Of a stretch of DNA of 64,000 nt, positions 11,223 through 25,345 are shown in pieces (within the stretch, counting starts at the first letter, position 1; each line of letters opens with the position of its first letter). Both the position numbers and the translations under genes were made by a program. This stretch comes from Shiraia sp. slf14. Taxonomy: Eukaryota; Ascomycota; Dothideomycetes; Pleosporales; Shiraiaceae. Where the stretch lies: the NCBI GenBank assembly GCA_000498155.1, contig AXZN01000024.1:558001-622000 (forward strand), written 5' to 3'. The notes below the pieces were generated by a model that was not told where the DNA came from, searched no databases, and saw only the letters and a program-made list of their open reading frames with translations.

Positions 11223-11310
11223 CTGAAGCCTACAAGGCTTTTTAAGACTATTAACGTTCTTGTGTATTGTTATCTGTCGTCTTCTGCGGCGTAATTTTGT
11301 GAGGCTTCCA
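11223..11310 (-). repeat. MITE-like 3'-flank repeat, copy 3
   Basis: The most intact copy. On the plus strand it runs from CTGAAGCCTACAAGGC to GTAATTTTGTGAGGCTTCCA, so the two ends are inverted repeats with one or two mismatches. Consensus orientation is on the minus strand, matching the SDR gene whose stop is 194 bp away. Confidence 0.8.
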
Positions 11311-11504
11311 TTCAAAGAAACGAGCTCCTACGTACCCATAAAGTTCTTCTTCTCCATGTACGATTTTCGAGTGCATTCCACCTCGAAGACTTTCTAAGCT
11401 CATCACACAATTTTCTAAAGCAAGCCCGCACTATCACTGATACCGCTGTGCTTGTCAACTTGATGATCATATCGCCACGCGCTTACAATTCACACTCACC
11501 CATC

Positions 11505-12530
11505 TTACAGCTCTGAAAAAGGTGCAATCTTAGCTTCACACCATTCAAAATAGGCTTTCGCCTCACCCGTGCCTCCCTCATCCATACCCTTAAGTGCAAG
11601 TAACAAGTCCTCCCGCTGTGAGCCCGGATACCACCGCCCGATACATGTTCCATACCTCCCTACAACCGCGTCATCCATCGTCACTTCATCGCTAAACCCA
11701 GCCCATAAATAAGTGTATGCTCCATCTATAGGTTTGCCTAGCATTGGCAGGAATGGGTAGTACAAGTACCCTGGGGTCGTCCTCCATACGTTTGTAACAT
11801 ATGACCCGGGGTTGACTGCAATGCTGAGGATGCCTGTGTCACGAGCTGAACGTCTTGAAAACTCGGATGCGGCGAACCAGTTTGCCACTTTAGAAGCGGC
11901 GTAGTGCTCGTTGATGTCTGTGGAGGGCTTGTCCAGGTCTCTGATACGGATGCCTCCTTTTGGGGCGGTGAGTTCGCAGAGGATGGATGCTGGCCAGACT
12001 ACACGAACGCTGTCTTTTGGATTCGACTTGGCTGTATCAGTCATGATGGGCTTGAGCAATTTTTCAAGAAGAACGTGAGCAACGCTGTTGACGCCGAGGT
12101 GGTATTCGAGGCCTTGCTTTGTTTTGTATTCTGCTGGTACTGAGGCGACGCCTGCATTGTTGAACAGCACATCGAGGCGTGATTCTCGGGATACAAATTC
12201 TTTTGCTGCTTTTTGAACGCTGGCGAGATCTTCAAGGTCCATTTCAATGTAGTCCAGTCGGCCCAGTTGATCAGTTGCGCCGCTTTGAAAACCCGATTTT
12301 ATGGTCTGGATTGCAGCTGCCATGTTCTTCGTTGAACGTGAGAGGATGTACACATCTCCACCAGCTCGGTACAAAAGCCTTACAAGCTCGTACCCAATAC
12401 CCGAACTACCGCCAGTGACGATAAAACATTTTCCGGCCTGGGAAGGTAGTGTTTTCTCTGTAATGGGAGGATCTCTTGGGGGAAAGAACTGCGTCCAAAT
12501 CGCCCATAGGCCTACGCCAAAGAGAGGCAT
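11505..12530 (-). CDS. Short-chain dehydrogenase/reductase
   Basis: Single-exon NAD(P)-dependent oxidoreductase of 341 residues. The Rossmann motif TGGSSGIG is at 39-46, NNAG at 124-127, the catalytic Ser at about 182 (VVWPAS) and YAASK at 210-214, so the active site is complete. The N-terminal stretch GVGLWAIW is hydrophobic and could anchor the protein to a membrane, as in retinol-dehydrogenase-like SDRs. The long form with an extended C-terminus fits that subgroup. Substrate unknown; no neighbouring pathway genes point to one. Confidence 0.9.
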   Translation of the reverse strand: MPLFGVGLWAIWTQFFPPRDPPITEKTLPSQAGKCFIVTGGSSGIGYELVRLLYRAGGDVYILSRSTKNMAAAIQTIKSGFQSGATDQLGRLDYIEMDLEDLASVQKAAKEFVSRESRLDVLFNNAGVASVPAEYKTKQGLEYHLGVNSVAHVLLEKLLKPIMTDTAKSNPKDSVRVVWPASILCELTAPKGGIRIRDLDKPSTDINEHYAASKVANWFAASEFSRRSARDTGILSIAVNPGSYVTNVWRTTPGYLYYPFLPMLGKPIDGAYTYLWAGFSDEVTMDDAVVGRYGTCIGRWYPGSQREDLLLALKGMDEGGTGEAKAYFEWCEAKIAPFSEL

Positions 12531-12990
12531 ATTTAGATGACGACGTATCGCGTTATGCTTTGGCCGATTTTATGGAGGGCTTGCGCAAAGGCTACTTGAT
12601 ATTAAAGGTTTACAGGAGTTGGGCACTGTGAGTTGTCGTCTTACCTAGGCCACCCGCGCCGCATATTGCCAAAAGCCACCAGGTTAGGTATGATCACCTC
12701 TCATGCCGTTACTATTGTGCTAGAGCGAACGGATGCTCACGCACTAGCTTTAACGGAAAATTACACAAGAATATGATGTAGGAATACATCGAGACACATC
12801 TTGCGTACACCGACTAAGCTTTCTGTCCTGGTCGTTCCAATGACTCTATTGGTCAGTTTAGCTGCTTAACGAACACGTGACTTGCCGCCTCATAATAGCG
12901 CCTTGGCACGAGGTCACTATAGATTGGAGGTACTCCTCCATCTCACTTACAATCCATGTACTATACGTTTTTTTTCCTGATCCGCATCGC
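12531..12990. other. Intergenic region 5' of the SDR gene
   Basis: Presumed promoter of the SDR gene on the minus strand. No gene or RNA recognised. Confidence 0.3.
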
Positions 12991-13308
12991 GCGGTGCCCT
13001 CCCTCGACAATGTCAGCACCATCATGGTCCAGCGACGCCCATGAAGAACCTCTGTGATTTAGACAATCAAAACTTATGACTTCGAGCATAGCCGATGGCA
13101 CTTCTCCCAATTGTAACGAAAGAGCGGGTCATCAAAGCAACTTCGAACCAACGATCTGCTTCAAGCGGTGCCTTTTTCGACAATGTCAGCACTATCATGG
13201 TCCAGCGACGTCCATCTTAGGAGGATTGTGCAACTCCCGACTTCGAGCATAACTAATGGCACTTCTCCCAATTGTAACGAAAGAGCGGGTCATTAAGCCA
13301 ACTTGAGT
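12991..13308 (+). repeat. Imperfect direct duplication, period about 175 bp
   Basis: Copy A (12991-13147) and copy B (13165-13308) share GCGGTGCC, CGACAATGTCAGCAC, TCATGGTCCAGCGACG and later GGCACTTCTCCCAATTGTAA. The shared blocks are almost identical. Differences include CGCCCAT versus CGTCCAT and GCCGATGG versus AACTAATGG, mainly transitions. Neither copy codes. Confidence 0.8.
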
Positions 13309-14997
13309 CGTCGCCAGTTTCCTTTCGTTCTTCGATACCAAGTGAGAAGGTATGACAACGCAACGCCGGTGAAAATTGAACTACTTGCTAATCTGAGTTC
13401 AGTCAATCAACGAGCGAGCATAATTCGAGTTTTTCAATGAACGAGACTTGTCACACTGCTCTACGAGCCCAATCGACAAGTTCCGAGTCTCACCCAGTGA
13501 GCCAGCTCTCGCCAGCTCACTCTTTCTCTCTCACTCGCGCACACACCCTCTCCCTTGCGGACTTGCGATTGTACTTTTTGCACAAGGGAACCCACCTTTT
13601 CACCTGCTCCTTCAATGTCTTTGGACATACGAGAGCAAGTACATCGCAACCTCCCCTCCTCTACATCTCTCACCTTCACCCCACCCACCTTCATCTCACC
13701 CTCATCCTGTTCCACTTTCCTCCGACTCCTACTCATTATCCTGTCCCTATCAGCACGGTTTTCACGTACTTTCATTCGTTGCCCTATCATTTCCAGCTGC
13801 TATCCCCGTTATGTTGGAGATGAAGAGCTAGGCATTACATCAATGAAGAATGATGTGCACGCCTGTCACTTGGAAGGCATCATGTTCACACGATGATCTG
13901 ACTGGCAGAGTGATATGAAGAATGAGATGGCACTGATATGGCTGAGATGGGGCTTCGAAAGAATGACGTCAAGATTCAGTAATTGTTTGGGAGAAATAGA
14001 TGTAAAGAAAATTCGCAGACGATGCTCAACAAAAGGTCGGACATGCCAAGTTTGGTTCCGATGTTCCTTCAGCAGAGGCAATCCCATACTCAGACCGATG
14101 AGCCTGCACGTCAATTCCGATGAAGCCAACATTGGTGACCATTTCGCAGAAGCTGAGGACGAAATACAAGGACCAGAAAATTCGGATTTGAGGGAGGTTT
14201 TCACAAAGATGAGTGGCAGTCAGATCCATTGTTCAGGCAATGTCTCCAAGCTTCAAGATATCCATGGTCATGCGCTCGTTCAAGCTTTCCCCATGATGCA
14301 GTGGACTGCCAAGTGGATGTGGCACAACTTCGCACGAAGAGCTCCCATCCATCAACGATCAACAACTGGTGTCCACTGGTTACTGTCATCTGAGCTCATC
14401 GAGTTATCCTTTACGACCTGGACCTCCCGCTGAGTGATCAGAAACCTCGCCATACGACTTCCCACGACGTTCATCGCAGTGCACTGACACTGACTTCAAA
14501 GAGCTGTGCAATCTCCACAGGAGTTGCATGGCATTCAAGGGCAAAGTAATGGAAAGTTGGTTTCATCGCACGACTGAATGAGATTAAATCCCTAGTCGCT
14601 CATCAGAGTTGGATCTCGGGAGGAATATGTTCATAGATGTCATGTAGCAGCTCGAGAATGACACTGCTCTACTCAAACTGGCTTTTCAATTGTGATGTCT
14701 TTAATGTACTTTGAAATGTATTGCGTAATTCTATTTCAAACAGTTCAAGTGATGAATCTAGTCTTCTTTAAACATGCCATCTAGATCATAACAGCGCGTA
14801 CAGCTAACATGCCGAAATGACTCTTTCCAGATAAATTAGATTAGAGAATCTGGAAGTTATTACAAGCCTTTTCAATTTCTTGTATTTGATCTCATCATGC
14901 TGTGTCATCCCTTGGGCACATGAACAAAGTATACATATCAATTTAGTTCCTCGCTCCAAGTGAAGTTCATTGAAAAACCAAGAAAGCATTCAGCATC
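13309..14997. other. Gene-poor region with CT-rich tract and an unsupported open frame
   Basis: From 13490 to 13800 the plus strand is pyrimidine-rich (repeated CTCTCTCAC, CACCCACC), looking like a promoter tract; the Ser/Pro/His open frames in it are not credible. A 172-codon frame at 13915-14433 is the only sizeable ATG-started frame. It is Trp-rich, matches no family I know, and is overlapped by antisense frames, so I do not call it a gene. It could be a relic. Confidence 0.3.
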
Positions 14998-15534
14998 TTA
15001 GTGAATTTTTGTAATTAGATAAAAAAACATGATGTTTGGGCCTCGCCCACTGGACAATTCCATCGCCTCTTGCCGCGCTATGGGTATGTACATAATGCCG
15101 TCTGGCCCAACCACAACGCCATGATCAAAACAATCTTTATTGGACACATTATCAACATTTTCAGAACGTTTATGGTGTCGAATCGTTTCGTACGTCCGAA
15201 ACAGCTCACAGGCAAGTCTGCATAATAGAATGTTGATGCTTTGACAATTCTCGCCATAGCGACGGTCAAGGTCTCGACTGAGACCGGTTGGTCTCTTGTA
15301 GGTGCGAGGCGGTCTGGAATGATTGACAAGAACCGCTCAATGTCTTCTCCCGTAGGAGCAATCTTTGAGGCACTAAGAAGGCACTGTTAGCAAGCCATGT
15401 TGTTGTCTTATGTGGCATACTTACTCTTTGATCCTGAGGGTGTGTTCTCGGAAGGCGCAAAGGCGCGCATGCCAAAGCTCACACTGGTACTCAGAATTGG
15501 GGATTCTGAGGGTCATGACCAAATTCTTGGACAT
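14998..15534 (-). pseudogene. Possible small hypothetical gene with ambiguous frame
   Basis: Two protein-like stretches lie in different frames. The first starts at the ATG at 15534 (MSKNLVMTLRIPNSEYQCEL) and, after a good 52-nt intron 15373-15424 (GTAAGT donor, GCTAAC branch), continues as ASKIAPTGEDIERFLSIIP. The second, with the opposite phase, runs from about 15280 (NCQSINILLCRLACELFRTY) to a stop at 14998 and includes DHGVVVGPDGIMYIPIA. They can be joined only by a weak 37-nt intron (GTCTCA donor) or by a frameshift. No family recognised. It could be a real gene with an unusual intron or a gene broken by one indel. Confidence 0.3.
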
Positions 15535-15779
15535 GCGTTTCGACTAAATGCGATCGGCAATGGCGTTTTTGGCTATTGCCTAAATGCTTCTCTTTCCTAA
15601 GCCTGAGTATCGTGGTTGTGGAATTTCTCCAAGCTCAGCATCGCTGAAATTGAAATCTTCCATGTTTGAGAGCAGCGTATATTCCTATATGCCGCAAGGC
15701 GTGCGGGCCACAGCTCACATTGGAGCTCTGGGTATTCAGGACCCTCAGGGCAAAGGCATGGTAGACAGTGTGTGACGGG

Positions 15780-18348
<2,569 letters not shown>

Positions 18349-18957
18349 ATGCGGATCGGAAGCCTTGCTGCGCTGGGTGCGCTCGTCATGGGCACTGCGG
18401 CTCAAACTTCTATCGCGTATGTCTTGTCCATTCCTCCCTCGCGCGTCGCACGCGACATTGCGCACGTGGGAGTAGTAGTACCCTCGTGGCTAACATTGAA
18501 CCGCAGTCCTGATGTCGCGCACTCCGTCCTTCTCGTCCTTGCGACTGCAATCCCCAAGGAGAGCATCAGCTATGTTCTCGCATCCTCGTCGGCTTTCGCC
18601 GAGCAGATGGCTTCATCTCTCGCTGCCGGCAACACTCCCGCTTGGTACCAGGCTCTTCCCGCAGACGTGAAGACTCTTCTCCCTGCCGTCTACCCTGCTG
18701 CCGCTTCCGCGACCCCTACGCCCACCCCCTCGTCGAGCAGCAGCCTCGTCATCACCAGCAGCAGCGTGAGCGCGCGCCCCACCGCCGTGAACTCGACTGT
18801 TATCTCCACAGTCCAGTCACCCACTCTTCATGCTTCGTCCAGCGTTGCGCGCACCTCTGCTCCCCCCGTCGCAACTGGCGCCGCTGCCTATCCGTCCGCT
18901 GCTCTGGGTGCGGGCGTTGGCGCTGCCCTGGGCTTCCTAGGCATGCTCGCTCTGTGA
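18349..18957 (+). CDS. Small secreted, probably GPI-anchored serine-rich protein
   Basis: Cell-surface protein of unknown function. Exons 18349-18416 and 18507-18957 give 172 residues. The N-terminus (MRIGSLAALGALVMGTAAQT) is a signal peptide. A globular part (about residues 24-90) is followed by a Ser/Thr/Pro-rich stalk (TPTPTPSSSSS) and a hydrophobic tail (GVGAALGFLGMLAL) preceded by small residues, the pattern of a GPI attachment signal. The intron is 90 nt, a multiple of three, and contains no stop, so its retention would give a 202-residue form with 30 extra residues straight after the signal peptide. Spliced form is favoured by the GTATGT donor, the GCTAAC branch and CGCAG acceptor. Confidence 0.75.
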   Translation: MRIGSLAALGALVMGTAAQTSIAYVLSIPPSRVARDIAHVGVVVPSWLTLNRSPDVAHSVLLVLATAIPKESISYVLASSSAFAEQMASSLAAGNTPAWYQALPADVKTLLPAVYPAAASATPTPTPSSSSSLVITSSSVSARPTAVNSTVISTVQSPTLHASSSVARTSAPPVATGAAAYPSAALGAGVGAALGFLGMLAL

Positions 18958-20824
18958 GCGTTCACCTGAACCAAACCCAATTCTTTCAACACCTCGGCTT
19001 GGTAAACGAGCATTCTTAGCGGGCGGCGCTTCCGGTACGACACGTTCTTTCACGACTGCGACGTTGACATTCTTTCCTGCGGCGGAAGACGAAGAAGAAC
19101 CCTTTTTTTAACTTATTTTGCTGCATTATACCTTGACACCTTTTGATGTCTCCCTTTTTATCTTTCTTTTCATGGAGGAGAAAAGGTCGTAGCGAGACGA
19201 CGAATGAAAGCTGGGCTTAATGTCTTTTTTTCTTTCGTGTGTTTGCTTGAGTGCATATTTTATTGGACTTTTTTACTGATGGGGAGATGGATTGGTGCTT
19301 TCGATGGGATGGATGGAAGGAGGGATGGAGATGGAAAGGATTGATGAGTAGTTACTTTAACATAATCTTTAATCCATCTGCGATGTTGAAGAGATTTATT
19401 GTGTATTGTTGATGATGATGATGGAGATGATGAGTGGAAGTGATGTAGGATCGATCGCTCAACAAGTGGCTTGCGTCGTAATCCCGTATGCACGTCAGCG
19501 GGAGAGGCTCAAGACAGTGGGTCCCGCACTGCATGCAGACCGACCGGTGTTCTACGTCAGCCTTGCGAGATCACGTAGCAGAACAACAGTGTATACCTAA
19601 CGACGTTCCTGAATTTATCAACTCTTCTAAACTCCGGCGTACTAAAGTATAGTAGTTTCTACCACCTGCCAGATGCATCATATGTCTATTGAGATGTTAC
19701 GACCTAGCAGTTGTCCCACAAAAGTTGAAATACAGAAAACGGTAAATATTCATACCCATCACTTTTACAAATCCCATATAACTTCGTAAGCACCAGCTGT
19801 CGGACCTTTGTGAGAGTGTCATTCATTACGGACGAACTACTCCCTGGATGCTTGAAAAAATCTGCCACATCCTCTTGTCTACTATTTTAGCATTCTGTAA
19901 GGGCAACTTGGTGTTATCGATCCACCGGGTCGACATAGCGCGCTCGAGTATGTCTACCAAGGACTGCGTACCGCGTGTGGTTTGGCCAAGATGCATGTGA
20001 AGGCGAATCTTAGGTCACATTGGCGTTATCACTCAGCTGGGTCGACATAGGGCACCTGAGAATGGCTACCAAGAAGTATGTACCGCAAGTGGCTTTCCCT
20101 TTGGCAAGCTGCACCTCTTGGGTAAGGATGCAGGTGCATGTGAAGTAGAATCCTGAATCATTTTAGTAGTACCGCATTGCCCAGGGGTTTATAGAATATG
20201 ATGCTTTCATTTCATCTACAGGCAAGGCAAGGAATTGACAACTAGGCAAGATGGTATCAAATAGTAAGGACACGAGGAATTCGAGAGGGGTGATACAAAC
20301 ACTTAAGAGTCCAACGCGAACACAGAAATGTAACGATCAAAACTTAGTTCATATTGATATTATTTGGCATGTATCTCACCATCAAACCGACTCCTTCATC
20401 GAGAAACCTCGAAGACGGTCTGCAGGCGAGCAATGACTGAAGTCAATAAAATCAATCTGCGCTAGTCGTATAACTGCAAACAACCATCAGGGTAGGTCGA
20501 TGAGTAGATATACTAGCGGGTGGGTAGATAGAACATCTCACGCATAGCATCACGGGCGAAGGCTGGAGTAACAATTCTCTTTCATTGCCTTACTCCATTG
20601 CCTTCGTGGTATCATTTCGAAAAGAAAAGTCTCCGACAGAGCCGCAGAACGGCGAGTCCATTGTTCAAGCTAGATGCCGGTATAACGCCTGCTTTTCATG
20701 CCTTATCGCATGCCCAGCCCATGAACCGATGATATGCATTCCGCCTGCTCGTTACAATGTGTATGGCCCGCGCTGACCTCGGGCCTCACAGCCATCAAGT
20801 TTCGTCAAGATAGTCGTTCATCGC
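18958..20824. other. Intergenic region with an old duplication
   Basis: The first 300 nt is T-rich with ATGATGATGATGG and other simple motifs and is probably the 3' UTR of the GPI-type gene. An imperfect duplication occupies 19911-20165 (separate entry). No gene is supported; the far end is the 3' flank of rpl26. Confidence 0.35.
19911..20165 (+). repeat. Degenerate direct duplication, period about 112 bp
   Basis: Copy A from 19911 (GTGTTATCGATCC, GGGTCGACATAG, GTCTACCAAGGA, TGCGTACCGC) and copy B from 20023 (GCGTTATCACTCA, GGGTCGACATAG, GGCTACCAAGAA, TATGTACCGC) keep the same order of motifs. A GCATGTGAAG motif ends both. Identity is moderate, with many transitions. Confidence 0.6.
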
Positions 20825-21379
20825 TTATGCCTCGCTCCTCTTCTTCTTCTCCTCACGGCCGGCGCTCTTGCGCTCCAGGATCTGCTCTCGGTCCTTGTCG
20901 AGCTTGAGCTTGGTGACGACAACCTTTGATGCGGCGATGGGGACGGGGACGGCCTGGCCGTTGGACTTCTCGCGGACAACTATGATATGTGAGTAGACAG
21001 ACTAGAGGCTATCGATGGGTTACGCACTGCCGTTGACGTGGATGCAGTACTTGAGGCGGTAAACGGAGGTGATCTTGCCCTCACGTCCCTTGTTGCTGCC
21101 GCGCACGACTTGCACTTCGTCCTGCAACGAATTAGCACACACAGAGAGGAAGACGACGTGATTGACTTACATCCTTGCGGAGGGGAATGCTGCGCACACC
21201 GTGCTTCTCGCGGAGCTCCTTACTCAGTGGCGCCTGAAAGTGTTAGAACATGATCCATCCAAGATGTTCTGCAACCTTCATACGCTCATGATGACCCGTC
21301 GCACACTACTCGGCGCACTGAAGTGTGCCTTTCGCGATTTGCGGCGAGAGCTCGCGACCATTGACTGGACCTTGGCCAT
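20825..21379 (-). CDS. rpl26: 60S ribosomal protein L26 (uL24)
   Basis: Cytosolic large-subunit ribosomal protein. Because it is split into four short exons it is easy to miss: 21379-21284, 21233-21171, 21121-21028 and 20979-20825 on the minus strand, 135 residues. The N-terminus reads MAKVQSMVASSRRKSRKAHF and continues SAPSSVRRVIMSAPLSKELR, a very conserved L26 signature. The KOW segment follows (DEVQVVRGSNKGREGKITSV), then HVNGIVREKSNGQ and a Lys/Arg/Glu-rich tail (SAGREEKKKRSEA). All introns are 48-50 nt and keep the frame. Head to head with the AT-hook gene, 450 bp between starts. Confidence 0.95.
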
Positions 21380-21829
21380 TGTTGCTGTGGATGTGGTGTT
21401 GTCGGGTTAGTAAAGAGTAAAACCTCGTTGTCGTGCTGCAAAATTGAAGTTCGGTGTTAGGGGCTCGCTTGTGTGGCGGAACAGGGAGAAACAGTTTTGC
21501 CGATGTGGATGAGTCAGCATTCGTGGTGCGCCACCGCGCCGCGCGACTTCCATCTCCGCGTAAACGCGTTGCAGAGTTGGCCGAGTGATGATCCTAGTAA
21601 ATTCGGTACCATCACGCGTCGCATGTCCACTCGAGCAGATAGTCTGCACGCAAGCTTCATCGGGGGCCTCTGTACCATCCCAATTCTTGTGCCGACGGTG
21701 CCCCAACATCCAATGCTTCCGCTCGCCTCCTACTCGCAGACCACTCACTTCGAGTGCCTGACCTGCCTCTAAAGATTTAGCGATAGTCGGTGGTAATTGA
21801 AGAGGCCTGGCCCTGCCAGCATCCCTAGG
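21380..21829. promoter_or_regulatory. Shared divergent promoter, rpl26 and AT-hook gene
   Basis: A 450-bp spacer between two divergent start codons. It must carry the promoter of a ribosomal protein gene; I do not see a site I can name with confidence. Confidence 0.4.
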
Positions 21830-24800
21830 ATGGCGTCCAACAACCCTTACAATTATAATTACCAGCAAACCACTGCACAGCAGTATCCGGCCTACAAGAC
21901 TGCATCTGCGAACGATGGATCACAAGTGTCGCGCCAATACCAGCAACATTCGGCGGGCCAAGCGGCCGACTATATGCCCTATCAAGGGCAGTCGTATGGC
22001 ACTCAAGCTAGCGGATACAACGTAGGGCATGGCAATTCGTGGGATGTCAACAGCCATGGCGGGGCGCGGGAAAGAACAAGTCTGGCAGCTGAGGCTTTGC
22101 GCAATATGAGTAACCATTCATATACACCAACGAGCACGTCGTCGAGTCATTCTGGCTTCCCCGCGACTACTATGAGTAACACCCAATCTGTGCGGCACGG
22201 ATCAGCTATTTCACAGCCTCCGCAAGCTCAACCTCGACCTCGCAGTGTAAACACAAACCGTGTTCAAGCAACTTCGAGTCGCAACCTACCATCTCCAGCA
22301 TCGACAGCAGGATTTCAGCCTCAGCAAATGCAAAATTCGTACAGTCAGCAGCAACGCCGTGCAAGTCATACGCAATATCAGTCCAACAACATGCCTGCAA
22401 GGAATGATGGTTTAACCACAGCGACAACTCAGCATAATCAAAGTTACGACTCTCGGCCGCTCTCTAATGTTGATGCGATTCATCAGAGGCAGAATACAAC
22501 ACCTTCGGTCGCATACGGGTATGACTCTACACAGACTCTGCCTCACCCGGGACCGATAGCGCCGCCAGTATCTAGCATCGGAGATTCGTATCTTGGCCAA
22601 ACATCCACAACTGTCGACCCTACGGCGGTCTATGACCCATGGCCAGAGTACCAACGAAAGGCAGAAGCTTTGCGTGCTCAGAAGGCCGCCGAAGAGGCAG
22701 CGCTTGCAGAAGAACAAAGCAGGGTAGAGGAAGCGCGCAAAGCTGAAGAAGCCAAGAAAGAAGAAGAGCGCCGACGCCAGGAGGAAGCAGAGAGGACACG
22801 AGCAGCAGCATACCAGAAAACACAGAATCAGACGACCCAGAAGCAGCCTGTAGTAGCGTCGACCTCAGAAGCACCCGAGGCTGGCTCGAATGGCGGTGAT
22901 ATGCTCGAGACGGAAATTCGTGCAATGATGGCTAAGATGCGAGAATTGAACAGCAAGGATCCAGCCTTACTGGCACGTATATGGGAAGAAGAGAGAAGAG
23001 CAAAAGTTCCATCCAAATCGACTGCTGTGCAGAACAAGCCTGCACCCCAAACAGTTACTGCACCCGTTGCTACCCCAACTCCCCCGCCGACTGCAAATCA
23101 AAGCAAGAAGGCGGCTCCTAGAGAGATCCCTGCACCAACCGTCGCAAAAGCTGTCACACATATACCTGCCGCCGCTGCCACTGCTCGTCCCCATGCGCAA
23201 ACAGTACCCTCTCGTTCTGGTGGCACTACAATCTGGCCACAGGAGAAGAAGGCCGAATTGGCATATGCTGCAACCACATATTTGGATAAACATAATCCGA
23301 ACATCCAGATCACTAGCGGTCAGGTGCTAGCCATGCTGGATGGAAACCCCTCGTACATCGAGCTTTGTCAACAGTTAGAGCAAATGGGCTTAAAGCTTGA
23401 CCGTGCTGCATTTGCCAAAAATTTACTCTCCACCATACCGGATCTCAACGCTACCCGAAAGCCTGCTCCTCAGCCTGCCCCTGCACCAGCGCAGAAAGCT
23501 GTTGTGGTCCCGCCTGCTATTATGAAAACACCGGCTGCTACAGACAAGTCGTCGTTCTCTTCTGCAACTTATGTCTCGCCACACACGCCATATACACCCG
23601 GACCCGCTGTTGCCCCTTCTGTTGCAACGCCAGCTCCTGTTGCTGAGATGGTACCAATTAAAGCTGAATTAAAACCACCCGCTAATAAGGAAGAGGCTGC
23701 CAGGAAGAGGAATCTGGCGGATCTTGTCGACTTGACAGTGCTTTCAGATGAAGAAGACCTGGGGCCACCACCCAAGAAACTTGATTTACACGGCTCACCA
23801 CATCCACATGTCCCTGGTAACGGGAACGTTGACAGTGACGCAACAATCAACAACTTTCCGACCGCTAGTATGCCAGCTCGCCCAGCGAATGAGCCAGCTG
23901 CACAGGCAGTTTCCCTACCTCCTCCGCTTCCACATGTTCCTATGGCCGCGCCTCTTCAAAAACGACATGCTCTGCGGCGGAACTCGTACAATCCTGCCAC
24001 GATTGCACGAGATATTCTTCTAGCATGTGGAAGACACCCATCTGAACGGCAGCTTAATCAACACCTCGATGTTCTACGAATCAATGTTCCCCAAGTCCTG
24101 ATCAATTCAGATTTGACCACGATTAGGTGGGATGTCCTTGATCCAGGAAAACCGCCGCCGGGATACTTCAAAGACAGTGTTCAAGCATTGGCAGAAGACG
24201 CAGATGATGAAGAGGATTCCGAGGCTGAAGACCACCAAGCACGCCCGCGGGCATCGGCCGATCTGATTGGTGGCGAGGGCGTGGCCCAAGCAAGGGTCCA
24301 AGCTTTACCTGCAGCGACCAATCCATTCCAGAAACGACGTGGTCGACCACCAAAACGCTCACTTCCTAATGATGCGGAACCCCAACCATCTACATCGAAG
24401 ACTCAATCGAAGTCCCCTGGCAACATGCGCGCTAATACCCCACGCTCCTCCTCCGCAGGTGTAGGATACAGCGCCTTCCGCGTTTTAGGGACCGAAGGAG
24501 AACCTCTTCCCAAGAAGAGAGGTCGACCCGTTGGCTGGAGAAAGGCCATACATGGCTCTCCGACAGCTTATACAAATAATACTCCAAAGAAAGACAAAGG
24601 ATCCGCAAACCATACGCCAACACAGCCTAGTTCTTTGCGTACTGTCCGAACTGGCGACGACGAGCCGATACTTGTCAAGTCTAAGTCGCCCAGCGTTGCC
24701 AACCGTGTTCCCAAATATCATTCATTCAAGTGTAAATGGCAGAACTGTCCAGCAGAGCTTCATAACTTGGCGACATTGAAGAAACACGTTTTCAAGATGC

Positions 24801-25345
24801 ACCGCAAGCCGACAATGTCCAATACCTTGGAATGCTTATGGGATTCTTGCGGTAAAAGAGAGGAAGGGCCTCATTCCTTCGATTTGGAAAGCAACTGGCA
24901 AAACCATATCCAGCATTTTCATTTCGATCCGTTGTCGTGGGAGCTGGGCGATGGGCCAGCTAGTGGTCTTTCGGGTAACGAGGATTGAGGTTGAATTAGG
25001 AATCATAAGGGCCTAACATTTTGATCAGATACACATGATTCTGAGGCATATCTCAGCGATGCCCAAGGTCGGATCGTGACACCACGCATCACAGCTCGCC
25101 GCAGTCGTGATGAAGACACTCCTACGGAAGTATTTGTGTCTGCGCATCATGGCCGTGGGCGTCCACCAAAGAACAAGCCAGAGCAGGAGGCTCGTGAGGC
25201 GCAAGAGCGTTATGTTGCTCACAAACGCCGGATTGGTGGACCAGGCATGGATCGTGGAGGCGCCACTCTTGTCAACGATAAGCGACGAAAAGGGTTCGTT
25301 GATAATGAAGGGGCTGAAGAAGAGCTCGTTGATGCCGAAGATTAA
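21830..25345 (+). CDS. Large AT-hook and C2H2 zinc-finger nuclear protein
   Basis: Probable chromatin-associated DNA-binding protein of 1153 residues; exons 21830-24974 and 25029-25345. I start at the first true ATG (MASNNPYNYNYQQ); the frame is open a little further upstream but without an ATG. Residues 1-270 are Gln/Ser/Asn-rich and disordered. A charged coiled coil (KAEEAKKEEERRRQEEAER) lies near 310-330. Two short ordered blocks follow around 490-540 and 725-770. AT-hooks occur at about 834 (KRRGRPPKRS), 895 (KKRGRPVGWR) and, in the second exon, about 1087 (GRGRPPKNKP). C2H2 fingers start near 965 (CKWQNC...HVFKMH) and 1001. Exon 2 is needed for the third AT-hook. I recognise no named orthologue. 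Confidence 0.85.

Noticed and set aside
13437..13896. Overlapping Ser/Pro/His-rich frames of 110-130 codons
   Set aside because: Three overlapping frames are open at once because the region is pyrimidine-rich; this is a promoter-like tract, not a protein.
13915..14433. 172-codon ATG-started frame
   Set aside because: No family resemblance, unusual Trp content and competing antisense frames; not enough to call a gene.
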